A stretch of 64,000 bases of DNA from Micrasema longulum. Taxonomy: Eukaryota; Arthropoda; Insecta; Trichoptera; Brachycentridae. Position numbers and translations under genes: made by a program. The notes beneath the pieces are model-generated. The model was not told the DNA's origin and made no database searches. It saw only the letters and a program-made list of their open reading frames with translations. Numbering within the stretch: position 1 is the stretch's first letter; the number at the start of each line of letters is the position of its first letter. Of this stretch, positions 12,280 to 23,410 are shown piece after piece. Where the stretch lies: the NCBI GenBank assembly GCA_022494885.1, contig JAGVSM010001309.1:186001-250000 (forward strand). The letters are read 5' to 3'.

Positions 12280-13830
12280 AAAATATATGTTTGATTTTAG
12301 ATTCTTAAAGTAAATTAATTATTTTATTTAATGATTACATTTTACATATTGTTGCATGTTTTCTAATTTCTAAAATGGTTTTTAATGACTGCTGAAAATG
12401 GATCAAAATATTATTACAAATATAAATTTTTATTCCAGTTTGATTTGGCGGGTAGTGCAATACCCAACCAGTATAGCGGTGCGATTTTGAACGCTCTCGC
12501 GGGGGTAAAGATAGCGTTACTAGCACGTTATAAGCACGTATATTACATGCAAACAACGCATATCTCTATTCGTAAAGTATTTAGAATACGAGCCCAGGCA
12601 TATAACCAATACTAAGCAGTTATTAAGAAAAAAAAACGAAAAATAGTATTCATATAAATATTTTAATACAAATAAATAATAACAAAAAAAATCAAACATA
12701 AAAATAATAAAAAGCAACGTAGAATAATTTAAATTAAAACGTTTGTTACTTTAGCGTCTTGCTCCAATGCTGCCGCAACCTTGATTCGCATCAGTTTTCC
12801 ACCAGTTGGCCAATCGCAAGATTATTTGGTCTTTTCTATAGTCTTTCCTTGGGGCCTGCTATACGGGGTTGCAGCAGCCCATCCCAATGAGGAAGTCTAG
12901 CAGCAGCAAGCATTCTACTCGCGTTACAATGTCGGGAAAGCTTGTTTATGCCATTATTGTTGCACATTTTCCTATCCTTAACAATTCGTTGATTGTATTT
13001 ACACTACAGCTTACTAGTATACTTACCGGTATTGCTACACACATACCTAGAACTTGAAAAAAAACTGTTTTCTACCTCTACAATTTGAGTAAATTTCAAA
13101 AAAGCATTTTCTTCAAAGATATTACATAAACTAACAAGGTGTTGATTGATTTTAATGATTCAATAAAAATGTAGTTTTTGGTTTCAATTTATACACAGGT
13201 TCAATTTATACTGGCTTTAATTTATGTACACAATTATCTACATATTTATCCAATTGCTGATTTTTTGTAATACATTTTCCATTAATTTCTTATGATTAGA
13301 CATTGGTTTGCATATTTCCAATAATATTGATAACATTTGGATTAATGTACTTATTGAAATCGATAAAATTTGTACATTACATACTTATAATGCACATCAC
13401 ATGATACTTTCTATGAGTAAAATGACTTATTAGCATTGAAATGATTTTATGTATGCTTTTATGTTATATAACATTTGAAGAGAAATTATTTAAATTTCCG
13501 ATGCTAATTAAGTTTCACTATATGACATGTATTGTTCGAACTTTTTGTCAAAAGTGCGAAAGGCACTGCGCAATTAATTACTAAGGCAAACACAATTTGC
13601 AACTGGAATGTTTTTGAGCGGAAAAAAACCTTAAATAATATATTAAAAATTACCAAAGGCAATGATTTTCCCCATATTCTTCTATAAGAGAGAGACGTGC
13701 AACATGAATTGTAGTGCTGGAGGCGTATGCTTCAAATCTTCTCGACTGCAAGAATGACAAATGTTTTCATCTTGAAAGAGCTGAACTAAGATGCATACTT
13801 TCCATCATCGGTTTAAAGTGTGTTTTCCAG
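12280..13830. other. Mostly unassigned; two GC-richer patches
   Basis: At 12438-12505 a 67-base patch is open, starts after an attccag acceptor-like site and ends at gcgggg|gtaaag, like an isolated exon (FDLAGSAIPNQYSGAIL...), but no partner exon or family was recognised. At 12755-12930 a balanced-composition patch reads better on the minus strand (LPHWDGLLQPRIAG, then LRLANWWKTDANQGCG after a stop or shift), possibly a decayed retroelement. The rest is AT-rich with no signal. Confidence 0.3.
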
Positions 13831-14234
13831 TTGTTTGGACACATTTATTTATTTAACACTTTAAAAACATATACAATATGTAAACATATAAGTGCAGGCA
13901 AATTTCCATATGGCAATTTCTTCCTACCTACCCAAACCATTCAGTTTGAGAAAATTACAAGTACATGGACATATTGAATCTTACAATTTTATACAAAAAT
14001 TAAAATCAAAGATAAAAAAAATGTATATTAAAAATTTACACTGTTCTATGAAAAGAGAGGGGATGGGAAGGAAAAAAGAAGGATAAAGGAACAATTTAAA
14101 TACTTAGATAATAACATTTCAATATTGACTTAAAAGTAAATAAAGAAGGGGCGTCTCTAACATCAGTGGCTAGATCATTCCATAATCGAGCGGCTTCTAC
14201 TGTGAAAGAGGAGACAAGAAAATTAGAGCCATGA

Positions 14235-14425
14235 CAGGGTATTTTTTTTATTGAAAAAATAAATATTTGCGTTCTTATAATTTATGCAAATATTTAATTT
14301 TGAGGGCCATATTTAATGAGTTGTAAATAGCTCATTATTGGAAAATTGGAATCAAGTTAGGGTAGAGTGGGATAAGAACCACGAACCTTTGATCCGTGAG
14401 TTCGAGACACTAGCCACCCCGATTA
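14235..14425 (-). repeat. S3 tRNA-derived SINE nested in the LINE
   Basis: The minus strand carries a tRNA-like head (ggctagtg..A box; the B box is mutated where the plus strand reads gggataagaaccacgaac) followed by the S3 body gagttgtaaatagctcatta and ending in tatttattttttc. Copies at 23215-23410 and 48085-48230 share head and body. Its position between two parts of one LINE frame shows it inserted after the LINE. Confidence 0.75.
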
Positions 14426-14550
14426 AAAGGGTTCTCTCGTTACTAGAACAAAGAGATAGTCCGTGTTGTGAAAGAGGTTCAAAGAGCTCTCTTAGATAAA
14501 CAGGCGAAGTGGGATTATTGTGAAGAAGTGATAAAATGTGAATGTTTCTT

Positions 14551-15096
14551 CTATGCCTCTATGATACTGAGCCAGTGTAGTTGCGTACGATACTCGGTTA
14601 TGCGGTCAAATTTGCGAAGATCAAAGATATAACGTTTACAAATATTCTGCAATCGTTCTAACGTATCAAGTAATTCAGAGTTAGCATCAGGATAACATAC
14701 ATCCGCATAGTCATGGAGGGGAAGAAGAAAGCTCTGGACTAATATTTGCCTAACATTAATCAGCGAGAAATTCTGTAATCTTTTATGTAAGTGCAAACTG
14801 CTATAAAGTTTACGACTAACTTCGTTAACCTGATCGTGCAACCTTAAATGCTTATTAACGATAATATCTAAGTTTTTGACTGAAGTCATGAATGGAATTT
14901 CTGTATCTATTTTGAAAAGAGGAAGTGTGGAAAAATTCACTTTTGAATAAATTTGTTTACTACTAACAAGTACAACTTTGGTTTTTGTTGGATTTATGAG
15001 AAGTCCATGTTTTTTTGTCCATGAAGAGAAATGTTCGAGTGCAAGTAACATTACTCTATGTGTTTCAACATATAAAAAATATTTTTTTTTCATCAT
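14551..15096 (-). pseudogene. LINE reverse transcriptase C-terminal region, 181 codons
   Basis: The minus-strand frame encodes LLINPTKTKVVLVSSK, the segment after the catalytic FADD box in non-LTR retrotransposon polymerases, then VKNLDIIVNKHLRLHDQV (usually VKYLG..D..L), SRKLYSSLHLHKR, and YADVCYP...LDTLERLQNICKRYIF. These are conserved blocks of jockey/CR1-like ORF2 proteins in order. The catalytic fingers and palm are missing, and the frame stops after HWLSIIEA; continuation PVYLRELFEPLSQHG follows in another frame. It is a truncated, non-functional copy unrelated to host function. Confidence 0.85.
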
Positions 15097-15279
15097 TAAT
15101 AAAACATATAATACAAAAATTACATATTATACTCCCAGGAGCTATTGAAGAAATTCATTTGGGACCGTACACAAGAAAATACATAATATCATACACATAA
15201 TACATCCGAAATAAAAAGAAAAAAATAGAGTATAAGAAACATAAAACACCATCTTATTTAAACTCCATTAATAATTATC

Positions 15280-15600
15280 ACTATCAAAAAGCTTTAAGAA
15301 ATATGTTTTAATTGCAACATTTCTGATTTTTTTATTCAGTTTTTCGTGTCTTAGCTCATCAGGCAGTTTATTATATTCCGAATGGCCAATATTTCCCAAG
15401 GACCTACTGTCAAACTTTGTTTAGCGAAACTTAGACACATGAAGATTCCCTGAATAACGCGTATTGTAATTATGAATATTATGACCAAATTTGTATTTTA
15501 AATTCTAGTTAGCAAAAAAATTGATGATATTTAAAATGGTATCGGTTATGTGTGTATTGTATAACAATGTCAACAGGTTCTAAATATCATATAAATATAT
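15280..15600 (-). mobile_element. Second LINE 3' end, minus strand
   Basis: Minus-strand translation gives HNYNTRYSGNLHV, then SLGNIGHSEYNKLPDELRHEKLNK and TYFLKLF before stop. HNYNTR and YN.LP..L are the C-terminal signature of CR1/jockey-type ORF2 proteins. A stop codon lies between the two blocks. It differs from the adjacent LINE at 13840-15110. Confidence 0.7.
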
Positions 15601-15880
15601 ATCGCCAGAAGAGACGAGAACAGTCTTGAAACAGTAACCGTCATGGGAGGGGTTGTAAGAAGTAGAAGGAGAAGAAGATCTCCCACTAGGCGGACTCGCC
15701 AATCAAGGCTAATACAGAAACATCAGTGTCATCAGTGGTTGGAGCGATGTGGATGGACGTGTGTCGGGAAACGTAGAGTACAACAGTCCATAACGTGTCT
15801 TGAACACGAGAGAGCATGGCCACGACCAGCAGCAGTGAAGAAAACGAAGCAGATGATGATGATGAGTAAATTAAACTTCT
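15600..15880 (+). mobile_element. LINE 3' end fragment, plus strand
   Basis: The blocks ENSLETVTVMGG, RRRRRSPTRR, and a second-frame segment reading TRQIKANTETSV followed by EHERAWPRPAAV resemble the extreme C-terminus of insect LINE ORF2 proteins (the GRSPTRW..QI region). Frameshifts separate the blocks. A gatgatgatgatgag microsatellite follows as tail at 15855-15868. Recognition is by pattern only. Confidence 0.5.
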
Positions 15881-16004
15881 CTTAAGCGAGATTATATTCT
15901 TTAACGTTGTAGGTATGTACTCATATATGTTGTTACATGTTTTATTAGCCTTTTAATTTGTTTTATAAGCAAAAAATAATCTTCTAAAAGTTATGGTTAT
16001 TAAC

Positions 16005-16275
16005 ATATTACAACAGAGATGAAGAACATTTAAGAGAACGTAATATAGAAGTCTTGGCATCTACAGGGCCTATAACCTGTCAATAGCTGGTTTAAGTAGC
16101 CACTTTACACACTATGTAACATTCACAATTTTGCCCATATTTGAACATCTGTATTCTTCAATTCTTTAATCTGTTGATGTTTGCGAAGTTAAAGACCTGA
16201 AAATGTTCATGTAAACAGCTTCCCAGGAAGTTGAATCAAGTCCACAAAAATTTGGACAAACTCAAAATATTGTTG
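16005..16275 (+). repeat. M1 repeat, left arm of an M1 inverted pair
   Basis: Carries all M1 inner blocks (aacagagatgaagaacattt, ctggtttaagtagccacttt, ttgatgtttgcgaagttaaa). Immediately beyond the body comes a second, inverted M1 end (aaacagcttcccaggaag, ggacaaactcaaaatattg). Confidence 0.75.
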
Positions 16276-16374
16276 ATAAATCTACCTGGTCCACGAAGAA
16301 GTATAGAAATTGAAAAAATAACATTTTCAGACGTGGCCTAGTATGTAGGTGAAATAATTCAATTAGATGAATCT

Positions 16375-16675
16375 CACCCGCATAAATAAAGGTTTCAGCC
16401 CTTTAACTTCACAAACATCAACAGATGAAAGAATTGAAAGAATATGGATGTTTAAATATCGGCAAAATGGTGAATGTTCCACAGTGTGTAAAGTGGCCAC
16501 TTAAACCAGCCATTGACAGGTCATTAGCCCTGTAGATGCCTAGACTTATTTATTACCTTCTCTAAAATGTTCTTCATCTCTGTTGTAATATGTTAATATA
16601 AACAGCTCCCAGGGAGTTGAATCCAGTCCTTGTCTACAGAAATGTGTACAAACTCAAAATATTGTTGAGTTACGG
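16375..16675 (-). repeat. M1 repeat, right arm of the inverted pair
   Basis: Inverted copy of the unit at 16005-16275: cttcacaaacatcaacagat, aagtggccacttaaaccagc, ttcttcatctctgttgtaat, ctcccagggagttgaat, ending caaactcaaaatattgttga. The two arms could fold into a stem of about 200 bp with a ~170-base loop. Confidence 0.75.
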
Positions 16676-16754
16676 TTATAGTGATGATCCGGTAAAGCGT
16701 AAATCATATATGTTATCAATATTATGTATCTTTTTTGGGTGATACCGTGTATGT

Positions 16755-16808
16755 TGGATTTGATCCGACGTTTCGGCTACCATTGCAGGAGCCATCTTCA
16801 GGGAAAAC
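16755..16808 (-). ncRNA. Hammerhead-ribozyme-like motif H1
   Basis: On the minus strand CTGAAGA (16801-16795) is followed by an extra T, a helix II with GGCT and AGCC arms, GAAA (16774-16771), C, G, then TC, so the CUGANGA / GAAA / UH core is complete. Helix I can form only about 3 bp (TCC with GGA). Helix III is the minimal type (AC with GT). It lies next to M1 repeats in a repeat-rich stretch. Confidence 0.5.
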
Positions 16809-17137
16809 TGACTTGAAAACTTTTTTTCATATATGTTATCTTTCAAACATGAATAAATTCTAAGCAGGCGTTGATCAAATAAATTGTGTTACTTAAAATT
16901 CAATTCAATTAATTGCACCATTTCATCATTTTTGTAAACCGCCATTGATATTAATATAACGAAAGTATATCCATAATAATAATAAAAATGTCACTGGTTT
17001 TATTTTCATATTTTTATCATGACACATGCAAATTTACGATTCATTAAATAACTATGTTTTCCTTTAAATTCATTTAAAAAATTCCAAATTTCCTCTTATT
17101 ATAACAATAAAACAACTGCCTTCTAAGTACTTTTTTC

Positions 17138-17165
17138 TACTGACCGGTTTCAAAGCCACTCAAGC
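17138..17165 (-). repeat. Degenerate hammerhead-like half motif
   Basis: The minus strand reads GAAACCGGTC then AGT, matching the 3' half of the better motifs, but the CUGANGA box is lost. It is flanked by ttttttctac, as in the copies near 33.0 and 35.0 kb. Confidence 0.35.
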
Positions 17166-17764
17166 TTTTTAATGAAAGTATACTTTACTAATTATTTGGT
17201 AGGGTAGTTTTGAATCTGGTCGGTAAAAGAAAAAAAAAATAGTGGTTAAAAACAAAGTTGTTTTATTATTATTATCATTGTAATAAATAAACACAAAGTT
17301 TTTGCTTCTAGCAGTTAATTCTCCAAACATAAATTTCATTTAAAAATTATCTCTATTGAAAAGTATTTCCATAATAACCTTTCTCCAGAGCAGAGCCTAC
17401 TTTCTCCAATAAAGCCAACAATTTGTGTGTACAAAAAGTGATAACGGTTGGTTTAAGGACTTTTTTAACCTTGACTTTGTACTGGGAGCCTTTTTGGGTC
17501 TTGCGTCCAATATATTTTTCTTGCGGGATCCCACCATGAATAATAATGAGAACCGAGGTTATAAATTATTTAAATCTATGACGTCATCATAAATTCACTA
17601 TTGGTTTAATTTCTCGGTATTAAGCATCGATTGTTCCTGTCAATAAAAATACAAATTTTAAATAGCACTTAACGTTTCAATACTACAATGCGACTCCATT
17701 TTAAACGTTATTTTGTTTTTTTCAAATATTACTAAATGCCAGATTATGTTATTTTTTTATATAA

Positions 17765-18030
17765 ATAAATCGTTCAGCCAGATGAATCTTACCCACATCA
17801 ATAAAGGTTTTAGCCTTTTCACTATCCAAAAGTCTACAGGTGGAAGAGTTAAGGAAATGTGGATGTTTAAATAAAGGTTAAATGGTGAATGTTATAGAGT
17901 GTAAAGTGGCCACCTAAACCAGCCAAAGACAGGGTATAAGCTTTGTTGATACCTAGACTTCCAAATTCCCATTTAAAAAATATTTACCTTCTTTTTTGCA
18001 ATAAATTTATATTTTAATAACCCCCTAGGG
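17765..18030 (-). repeat. M1 repeat copy
   Basis: Ordered M1 blocks on the minus strand: aaaggttttagcc, aatggtgaatgtta, aagtggccacctaaaccagc, tagacttccaaattccca. It begins with gatgaatcttacccacat, also seen upstream of the copy at 16375. Confidence 0.65.
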
Positions 18031-18974
18031 AAAAAACATACAGCCTTTTAAACAAATCTTTAAACATACTTAAAGAAATGTTGATATAATATATAAAACG
18101 CAATCAATATTATTTTTTTTAATCAGCCCAAATTCTTTGATTGATTGATGTGTAGACGTAATGTCGCTGGTTATTAAGAGTGTATAGGTTTTTTATTAAT
18201 ATTTCATTTTTCTTTCTTTTAAAAACATGCACTATCCTGGATTCAAACAAAAGATATGAACTCTTTTTTTCTATGATTTATTTAGTTGCCCTTTAATAAT
18301 AAGGAATATTTTTGTGTTAATTTAAAATATTTTCTTTTTTAATTACCAAAAAAAAATACCACATTACCTTTAACATGATATTTTTTTTTTCTTGTGTTAT
18401 ACAAAAATATTATAACTGTCCATTATTTATTATAGGAGCAATATTTCATTAACATTTTCTTGTATACCCACAAACAGGCCATGCCTTTGTGGGATTTTTT
18501 TGTTTACTATTTTTCTCATGATATGTATTTTGTTGATATGTTATTATGCTTTATTTTTTAAATCCTCTGTTTTATTATTATGTTGATAGTAAAAAAACCA
18601 AAAAAAATTTTTACTTAAATGCAAAAAATCAACCCAAATATTCCCATTCCAGGGCAATTTTTCATGAGTTACATATCCAAACTACATTAAATGGGAACCA
18701 ATTTTTAATGGGTGGGATTCGTACTACATTCCTCTGATTGCCGAGTATGTAATTATATTAGGTGATAACAGCCCGATTGATGCGGATCGATGAAAATTTA
18801 AATAGTAAAATAACATTTAGTAACCAAAACACCATGCAAATTATAAATTTGACGATTAAGAAAATTAACAACGGACTGTCTTTTTCCGAAGAGTTTGAAA
18901 TGGTTATGATGGTAATATATTTTTTATTTATTTGAGAAACCAACAATTTTTCCATACAAAGTTATAGTACACAT
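18031..18974. other. AT-rich stretch, nothing recognised
   Basis: Low-complexity T/A-rich DNA. Short frames here have no protein-like features. Confidence 0.4.
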
Positions 18975-19320
18975 CAGATATATTGCATAGGACAATAATA
19001 GGTTTCCACAAATAGGGAAATATCACATACTACGAATACCGATAAAAATATATGAAACGGTTTTAGAAAAATGAATTGTATTTTTTTGTGGAGAAATGTT
19101 TTCATACATAACTTTATTTTTTTTTTTTTTTAATATGTCTCTAGAAAAACATAACATGTTTGGCATTGATAATTGTGACGTCAAGATTTGTACGATGTTC
19201 TCTAAAAATTTTAACGGTATTCAAAGTTCAAAATAAACATGAATCGTGACGTATTTGAGGCGTGGCCAATGCAATGACCGTTTTTACGGGAATTCAAAAT
19301 TATAAATTTGAAAAATTATT
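18975..19320 (+). repeat. Dispersed repeat D3, plus copy
   Basis: Its inverted counterpart is 40650-40995. Shared blocks in reversed order include tagggaaatatc, ccgataaaaa, tggagaaatgttttcat, aaacatgtttggc, gacgtcaagatttgt, and ggaatgacggtttttgc-like wording. Non-coding. Confidence 0.6.
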
Positions 19321-19799
19321 TCATATGCTTCTGAGAAGAAGTAAAATTTTTTTTTTTACTCAACAGTATTTGATTGACCCTTATTTATTATTTCTCCGGT
19401 AAAGAAATGCTTTACATTTTCTTTGTAAAAATGTATGATTATAACATTTTTAAAAAAGATTGAAAGGAAACCAAGAAAAAAAAACAAAAATACACTTGTA
19501 GTAAAAGCGGCGGGATTAGGACAGGGATGCATGAAAAGGATAAAGAGGGGAATAAGGAGTTAAAATAAATACGTTTGTATTATATTAGCACCTATTTAGC
19601 CACGCAATGCATTTTGAAAGTTAATTTCATTGACAGTGTACATAGATAACTAATGTTAAAGTGAAAGAAAATACAAATATATATAGATATATAATGCTTT
19701 AAATATGTCCAAACGTTTGTAAACAAGCTAACTTTCCTCCTTAGGGATTTAGATCTAAATTTGTTGCAATAGAGAGAAAACATTTTTGAGTAGGGAAAT

Positions 19800-20060
19800 C
19801 GAAAAATAATTTTCAGGCATTGCCTAGTTGGATAAAGGTTTCAGCTCTTTTAATTTACAAAAGTCAACAGATGGAAGAGTCAAGGAGATGTGGATGTTTA
19901 AATAAAAAGTAAAATGGTGACTGTTACACACTGTATAAAGTTCCCACATAAAATAGCCAATAACAAGTCATCAGCCTTATAAATGCCCAGACTTCCATAT
20001 TCACTTTTTAAAAACGTTTTACCTCTGTTGCAACAAATGAAGAAAAAATATAAACATTCA
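19800..20060 (-). repeat. M1 repeat copy
   Basis: Blocks aaggtttcagctc, gtcaacagatggaagag, aaaatggtgactgttacaca, ataaaatagccaataacaag and cccagacttccatattc follow M1 order on the minus strand. Confidence 0.65.
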
Positions 20061-20289
20061 ACGGTTTTTGTGTACTAGTATCTTATTATGTTTTATATAA
20101 TGTTATGTAGTAATATAATTTGTACTTAGAAAACCTTCGTTTACGACATTATTTCTTACATAAAATTTATTATCAATCGTTTTGGAGTATGCTAAAGATA
20201 CGCAAATTTGAAATATTCATTCACTCATTACATACGGAAACATCTTTCTATCCCTTGATAAAATGTTATCTCGTCAATAATAATTAAAA

Positions 20290-20575
20290 CGAATGATCGT
20301 TGACGTCGTAGATATTCAATCAGAATTTCCCGAAACTGTCTCTATGCTCTTTACAAGAGGTGGCAGTGGGGAGGCGCCGCGCCGCTCCGCAGTCAAATCT
20401 GCATCTAAGTCGGAAAATAATGGTCGGAAAAATCACACACTCAGTAGGAGTTGTTCATATCGAATGGCGCGAACAATCGGTCATTAGTTGATCACGGACC
20501 TCTAAAGGCTACAGTACGTAGCGTACGTGAGTGCCACGAGTGAAACGTATTAGCTCTACTTGTAAATCTTCCCAG
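20290..20575 (+). promoter_or_regulatory. Candidate promoter and 5' UTR exon of the antiporter gene
   Basis: This is a GC-richer island in AT-rich DNA, with ggcgccgcgccgc at about 20371-20383. An arthropod initiator-like TCAGT lies at 20441-20445 with no TATA box 30 bases upstream. A downstream CGAATGGCGCGA at about +19 partly resembles the MTE core element. A strong donor, CCCAG|GTGAGA, follows at 20575/20576. The first coding exon has a splice acceptor, so an upstream non-coding exon must exist, and this is the best candidate seen. The implied intron is about 16.4 kb. RNA evidence is not available here. Confidence 0.4.
20441..20445 (+). promoter_or_regulatory. Initiator-like element TCAGT (putative TSS at 20443)
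   Basis: TCAGT is the common insect initiator. It is 132 bases upstream of the GTGAGA donor. Short motif, so chance occurrence is possible. Confidence 0.3.
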
Positions 20576-21014
20576 GTGAGATACAGTGACAACCGATTCT
20601 CCAGTATCGAGACCGATACTTAATTACAAGTTCATCGCCTCTTGCGCTGGTAATTACCGAAACTTAACAGATATTTGCTCGTCGTTACGAACGGCGTTAA
20701 ACTTAGTTCAGTTTCACTTTGCTATTATTTATTATACTTCTAACCTGATTGCAAAAGATCCACACACACAAAATGATCACATTAGCCTTCGGTTCATTTT
20801 TCGACTAATGAAAAATGAACACATCTTACCGAAATTCTCCTTCCTCTATATCGAGTTTAATACGGGCAACATTTTATGTGTCAGCTGTACTGATATTTTA
20901 ATATTTACTTTTTGGTTTTCAAACTTATTCAAAGGCAACCTGTTAGTGATTATATTAGCCTCAATTTGTTTAATTAATTGTCTCATCCAAAGATTAATAA
21001 TTCATTTGGCGTGA

Positions 21015-21799
21015 ATGCTGAAAATAAAACACGTTAATCATTAAGAGCACTATTTATGCGAATATTTCAACATTTTTAGCTCTTAAACTGAATAAATTTA
21101 AATGTTTTAAATCTATAGCCTAATAACCTTTCACATTATCTGTTTTCTTTACTCAAAAAGTATTTTTAAACCCGTATTTGGTCTATAAATAGAGAAACAA
21201 CGCGAATTGCTATTTTCACCAATGATCCTACCTATTTTTAAATGTAAGAAACGGTTGCATAATTTATTTATTTTTTAGAATAACAATGCCACATAAATTA
21301 ATAATAGGAGTCATGATAATTGCTTGTGTGTAAATAAATTACTATGCTTTAATTGTATTTTCTTTAAAGCATGTTTTCATGTAAATCTCTTGGCTACATA
21401 AATGGATCAAAATGCATATTTATAGTGAAATGATGTGATAATATTTCAACCAAAGAAATTCAACTTATCCATTAACTGTTTTGACTAATTACATCGATTA
21501 TATTAAAACAAATCATTTTCCTTAGACACCTAGTTAAAATATTTGAAATATACATTTTTTCCGATACGCAGGAATTAGTTAAATTTAAAAGTTTGTCATG
21601 GATTGCTTGAATGTACATTGATTCATTTAAAAAGGTGCTCAAAATAATAATCTTTGTCAGAATTAGACCTATCTCGTATCGGAATCAATAAAAGTTAACC
21701 AACACTTATTAAGTAAATACAATAGAAACCATAATTTTAAAACATAACATTTCCTATTTCAATTTTTAAGCATAAACTTTGTAGTCAAACGTTTAAATA
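21015..21799. other. AT-rich stretch, nothing recognised
   Basis: Would be intron 1 if the 20.4-kb promoter is right. No repeat arm or exon recognised. Confidence 0.4.
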
Positions 21800-22040
21800 A
21801 ATGTTATTAAATATTTGGGTTTAACCACTTACTGACTTTTTTATGTCTACTAGTTTCGAGACGTACCCGTTTCGTTTTCAGGACGCCAATCATACCAACA
21901 ACTATGGTGATGGTATATAGTGGGTTTTGCGTGTTGGTTTGATTGGTGTCCTGATGAAGAGTCTGGTACGTCTCGAAACCGTTAAACTTGAAAAAGTCGG
22001 AAAGTGGTTATAAAAGTTTTCGTTTTAAATATTATTAATT
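21800..22040. mobile_element. Inverted-repeat element with hammerhead-like motifs in both arms (H2)
   Basis: Arms 21821-21906 and about 21930-22010 are inverted copies: ttaaccacttactgac against gtcggaaagtggtta, tttcgagacgtac against gtacgtctcgaaa, tcaggacgccaatca against tgattggtgtcctga. In the right arm, CTGATGA (21951-21957), one extra base, GAG..CTC helix II and GAAA (21975-21978) spell a hammerhead-like core in the plus orientation. The left arm has the mutated box CTGAAAA on the minus strand. The arrangement resembles the 33-kb element. Confidence 0.5.
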
Positions 22041-22994
22041 ACGAATTAATATATTTACAATTACTTTTTTAGTTCAAAAACGTAATCTTACGATAAGTTA
22101 CTAAAATGAAACATTTTTACCAAAGATAACAATCCCATCGGAGAAAATCCAAAATTTGTATACAAAGATTCGGACATACTCAAATATCGTTATAAAACCA
22201 CCCAACTTTAAATAAAAAGTAGGTACCTATAATGAAAGTTGAGATTTTGAATACTCGCCGTTGACTATTTTGTAATCTAATACAGTAAAAATTCTCCATA
22301 GCCCCCCCCCATCACAATGAGATTTTAAAATAGTAGTTTTTGATTTTCTGCAAAGTAAAATAAAATTTTCTTAGTGAAAAATTTAATGCGCATACAATTT
22401 TTTTGATATATGCTCGATATGACAAAGATACTCTTAATGATCATAAAATAATTGCAGTTTTGTACATAAAATCCATTAATTTAACCGATGATAAAAATTT
22501 TCCTTTGTAATCGGGGCTTGGGTCTATAAAACTTACTTCGACAATAGATTTCACTTTAACTTATATATTCGTTTATTTTAATTTTCAAGAACCTAAAAAG
22601 TACTTTGGTGGACTTATTGCTGAAAGCAATATCTTCCAGCCAAACAAAAAAAAAAACTGGTCAAAATAAAAGTTGTTCGAAAAGTTGTACTTAACAATAT
22701 CATATGTCAAAGAATGCATATACGAATAAACTTAATAATAAAATATAACAGCTGTCTTTTATTGGGAAGATAAAGCTCGCACAACTTGATAAAAGTTCAT
22801 TATTTTGTACATTTTAAATGATGAGGAATGTGGGATCAGGTAATCAGTTGTTGAGTTAAACTAGGGAAGACAAGTAATTAAAAAAAAATCTAAAAAAATC
22901 ATGATCATGATTAAAATAAAAATTATGACTACTTCTAATTTACATGCGTAAATTAATATACCTGTGAAATGTGGTGCATAAATAAAGTATTAAT
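22041..22994. other. AT-rich stretch, nothing recognised
   Basis: A C9 run at about 22302-22310 is the only outlier. No exon or repeat recognised. Confidence 0.4.
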
Positions 22995-23140
22995 ACAAAA
23001 TAGAAAATTGCCTGAATGTGGAAGTCAACTACCAATAAAAAGAATGATGAATGTTGCACAGTGTAATAAAGTGATTACTTAACCCAGCCGGTGACAGAAG
23101 AGCACTGTAAATGCCTAGATTCTAATATTCTCAACGGTTT
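22995..23140 (-). repeat. M1 repeat fragment
   Basis: Blocks gatgaatgttgcacagtgt, acttaacccagccggtgacag and gtaaatgcctagattct match the M1 interior on the minus strand. Confidence 0.55.
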
Positions 23141-23214
23141 CGTATTTGTTGAACATACCTACAAATTAAATATTGATATCAATCCCGTCAGGAGATTCCC
23201 AGAACTAGAGATTT

Positions 23215-23410
23215 ATATATTTTTTTATTTTTTTTGTAAAATAAATATTTGCATTTTTATGATTTACCTAAATATTTAATTTTGAGGGCCATTTTCAACG
23301 AGTTGTGAATAACTCACTATTTGAAAACGGGAATCAAGTTGGGGTAGAGTGGGATTCGAACCACAGACCTTTGGTCCGTGAGTCTGAGAAACTAGCCACA
23401 GGACCACAAA
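23215..23410 (-). repeat. S3 tRNA-derived SINE copy
   Basis: Minus strand: head with B-box GGTTCGAATCCC (plus strand gggattcgaacc at 23350-23361), arm gaccaaaggtct, and body gttattcacaactcgttgaa. It is the best S3 head in the window. Confidence 0.75.

Larger units (their letters stand above)
13840..15110 (-). mobile_element. 5'-truncated non-LTR retrotransposon (LINE), split by a SINE
   Basis: On the minus strand the element enters within the reverse transcriptase C-terminal half, runs through the thumb/connection region, is interrupted by an S3 SINE at 14235-14425, and resumes at 14215 with FTVEAARLWNDLATDVRDA, the typical last conserved block of jockey/CR1-type ORF2 proteins, followed by stop, a T/C-rich 3' UTR and an AAATAAAT-type tail at about 13840. 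Tails of the same family occur at 4270-4400, 39950-40320 and 61370-61730. Confidence 0.85.

Noticed and set aside
12438..12505. Isolated 67-base exon
   Set aside because: Splice-like edges and an open frame, but no partner exon, family or conservation evidence.
20586..21014. 142-codon plus-strand open frame after the candidate promoter
   Set aside because: It starts 11 bases past a strong donor, i.e. in the intron. Hydrophobic, AT-driven composition and no recognised family.
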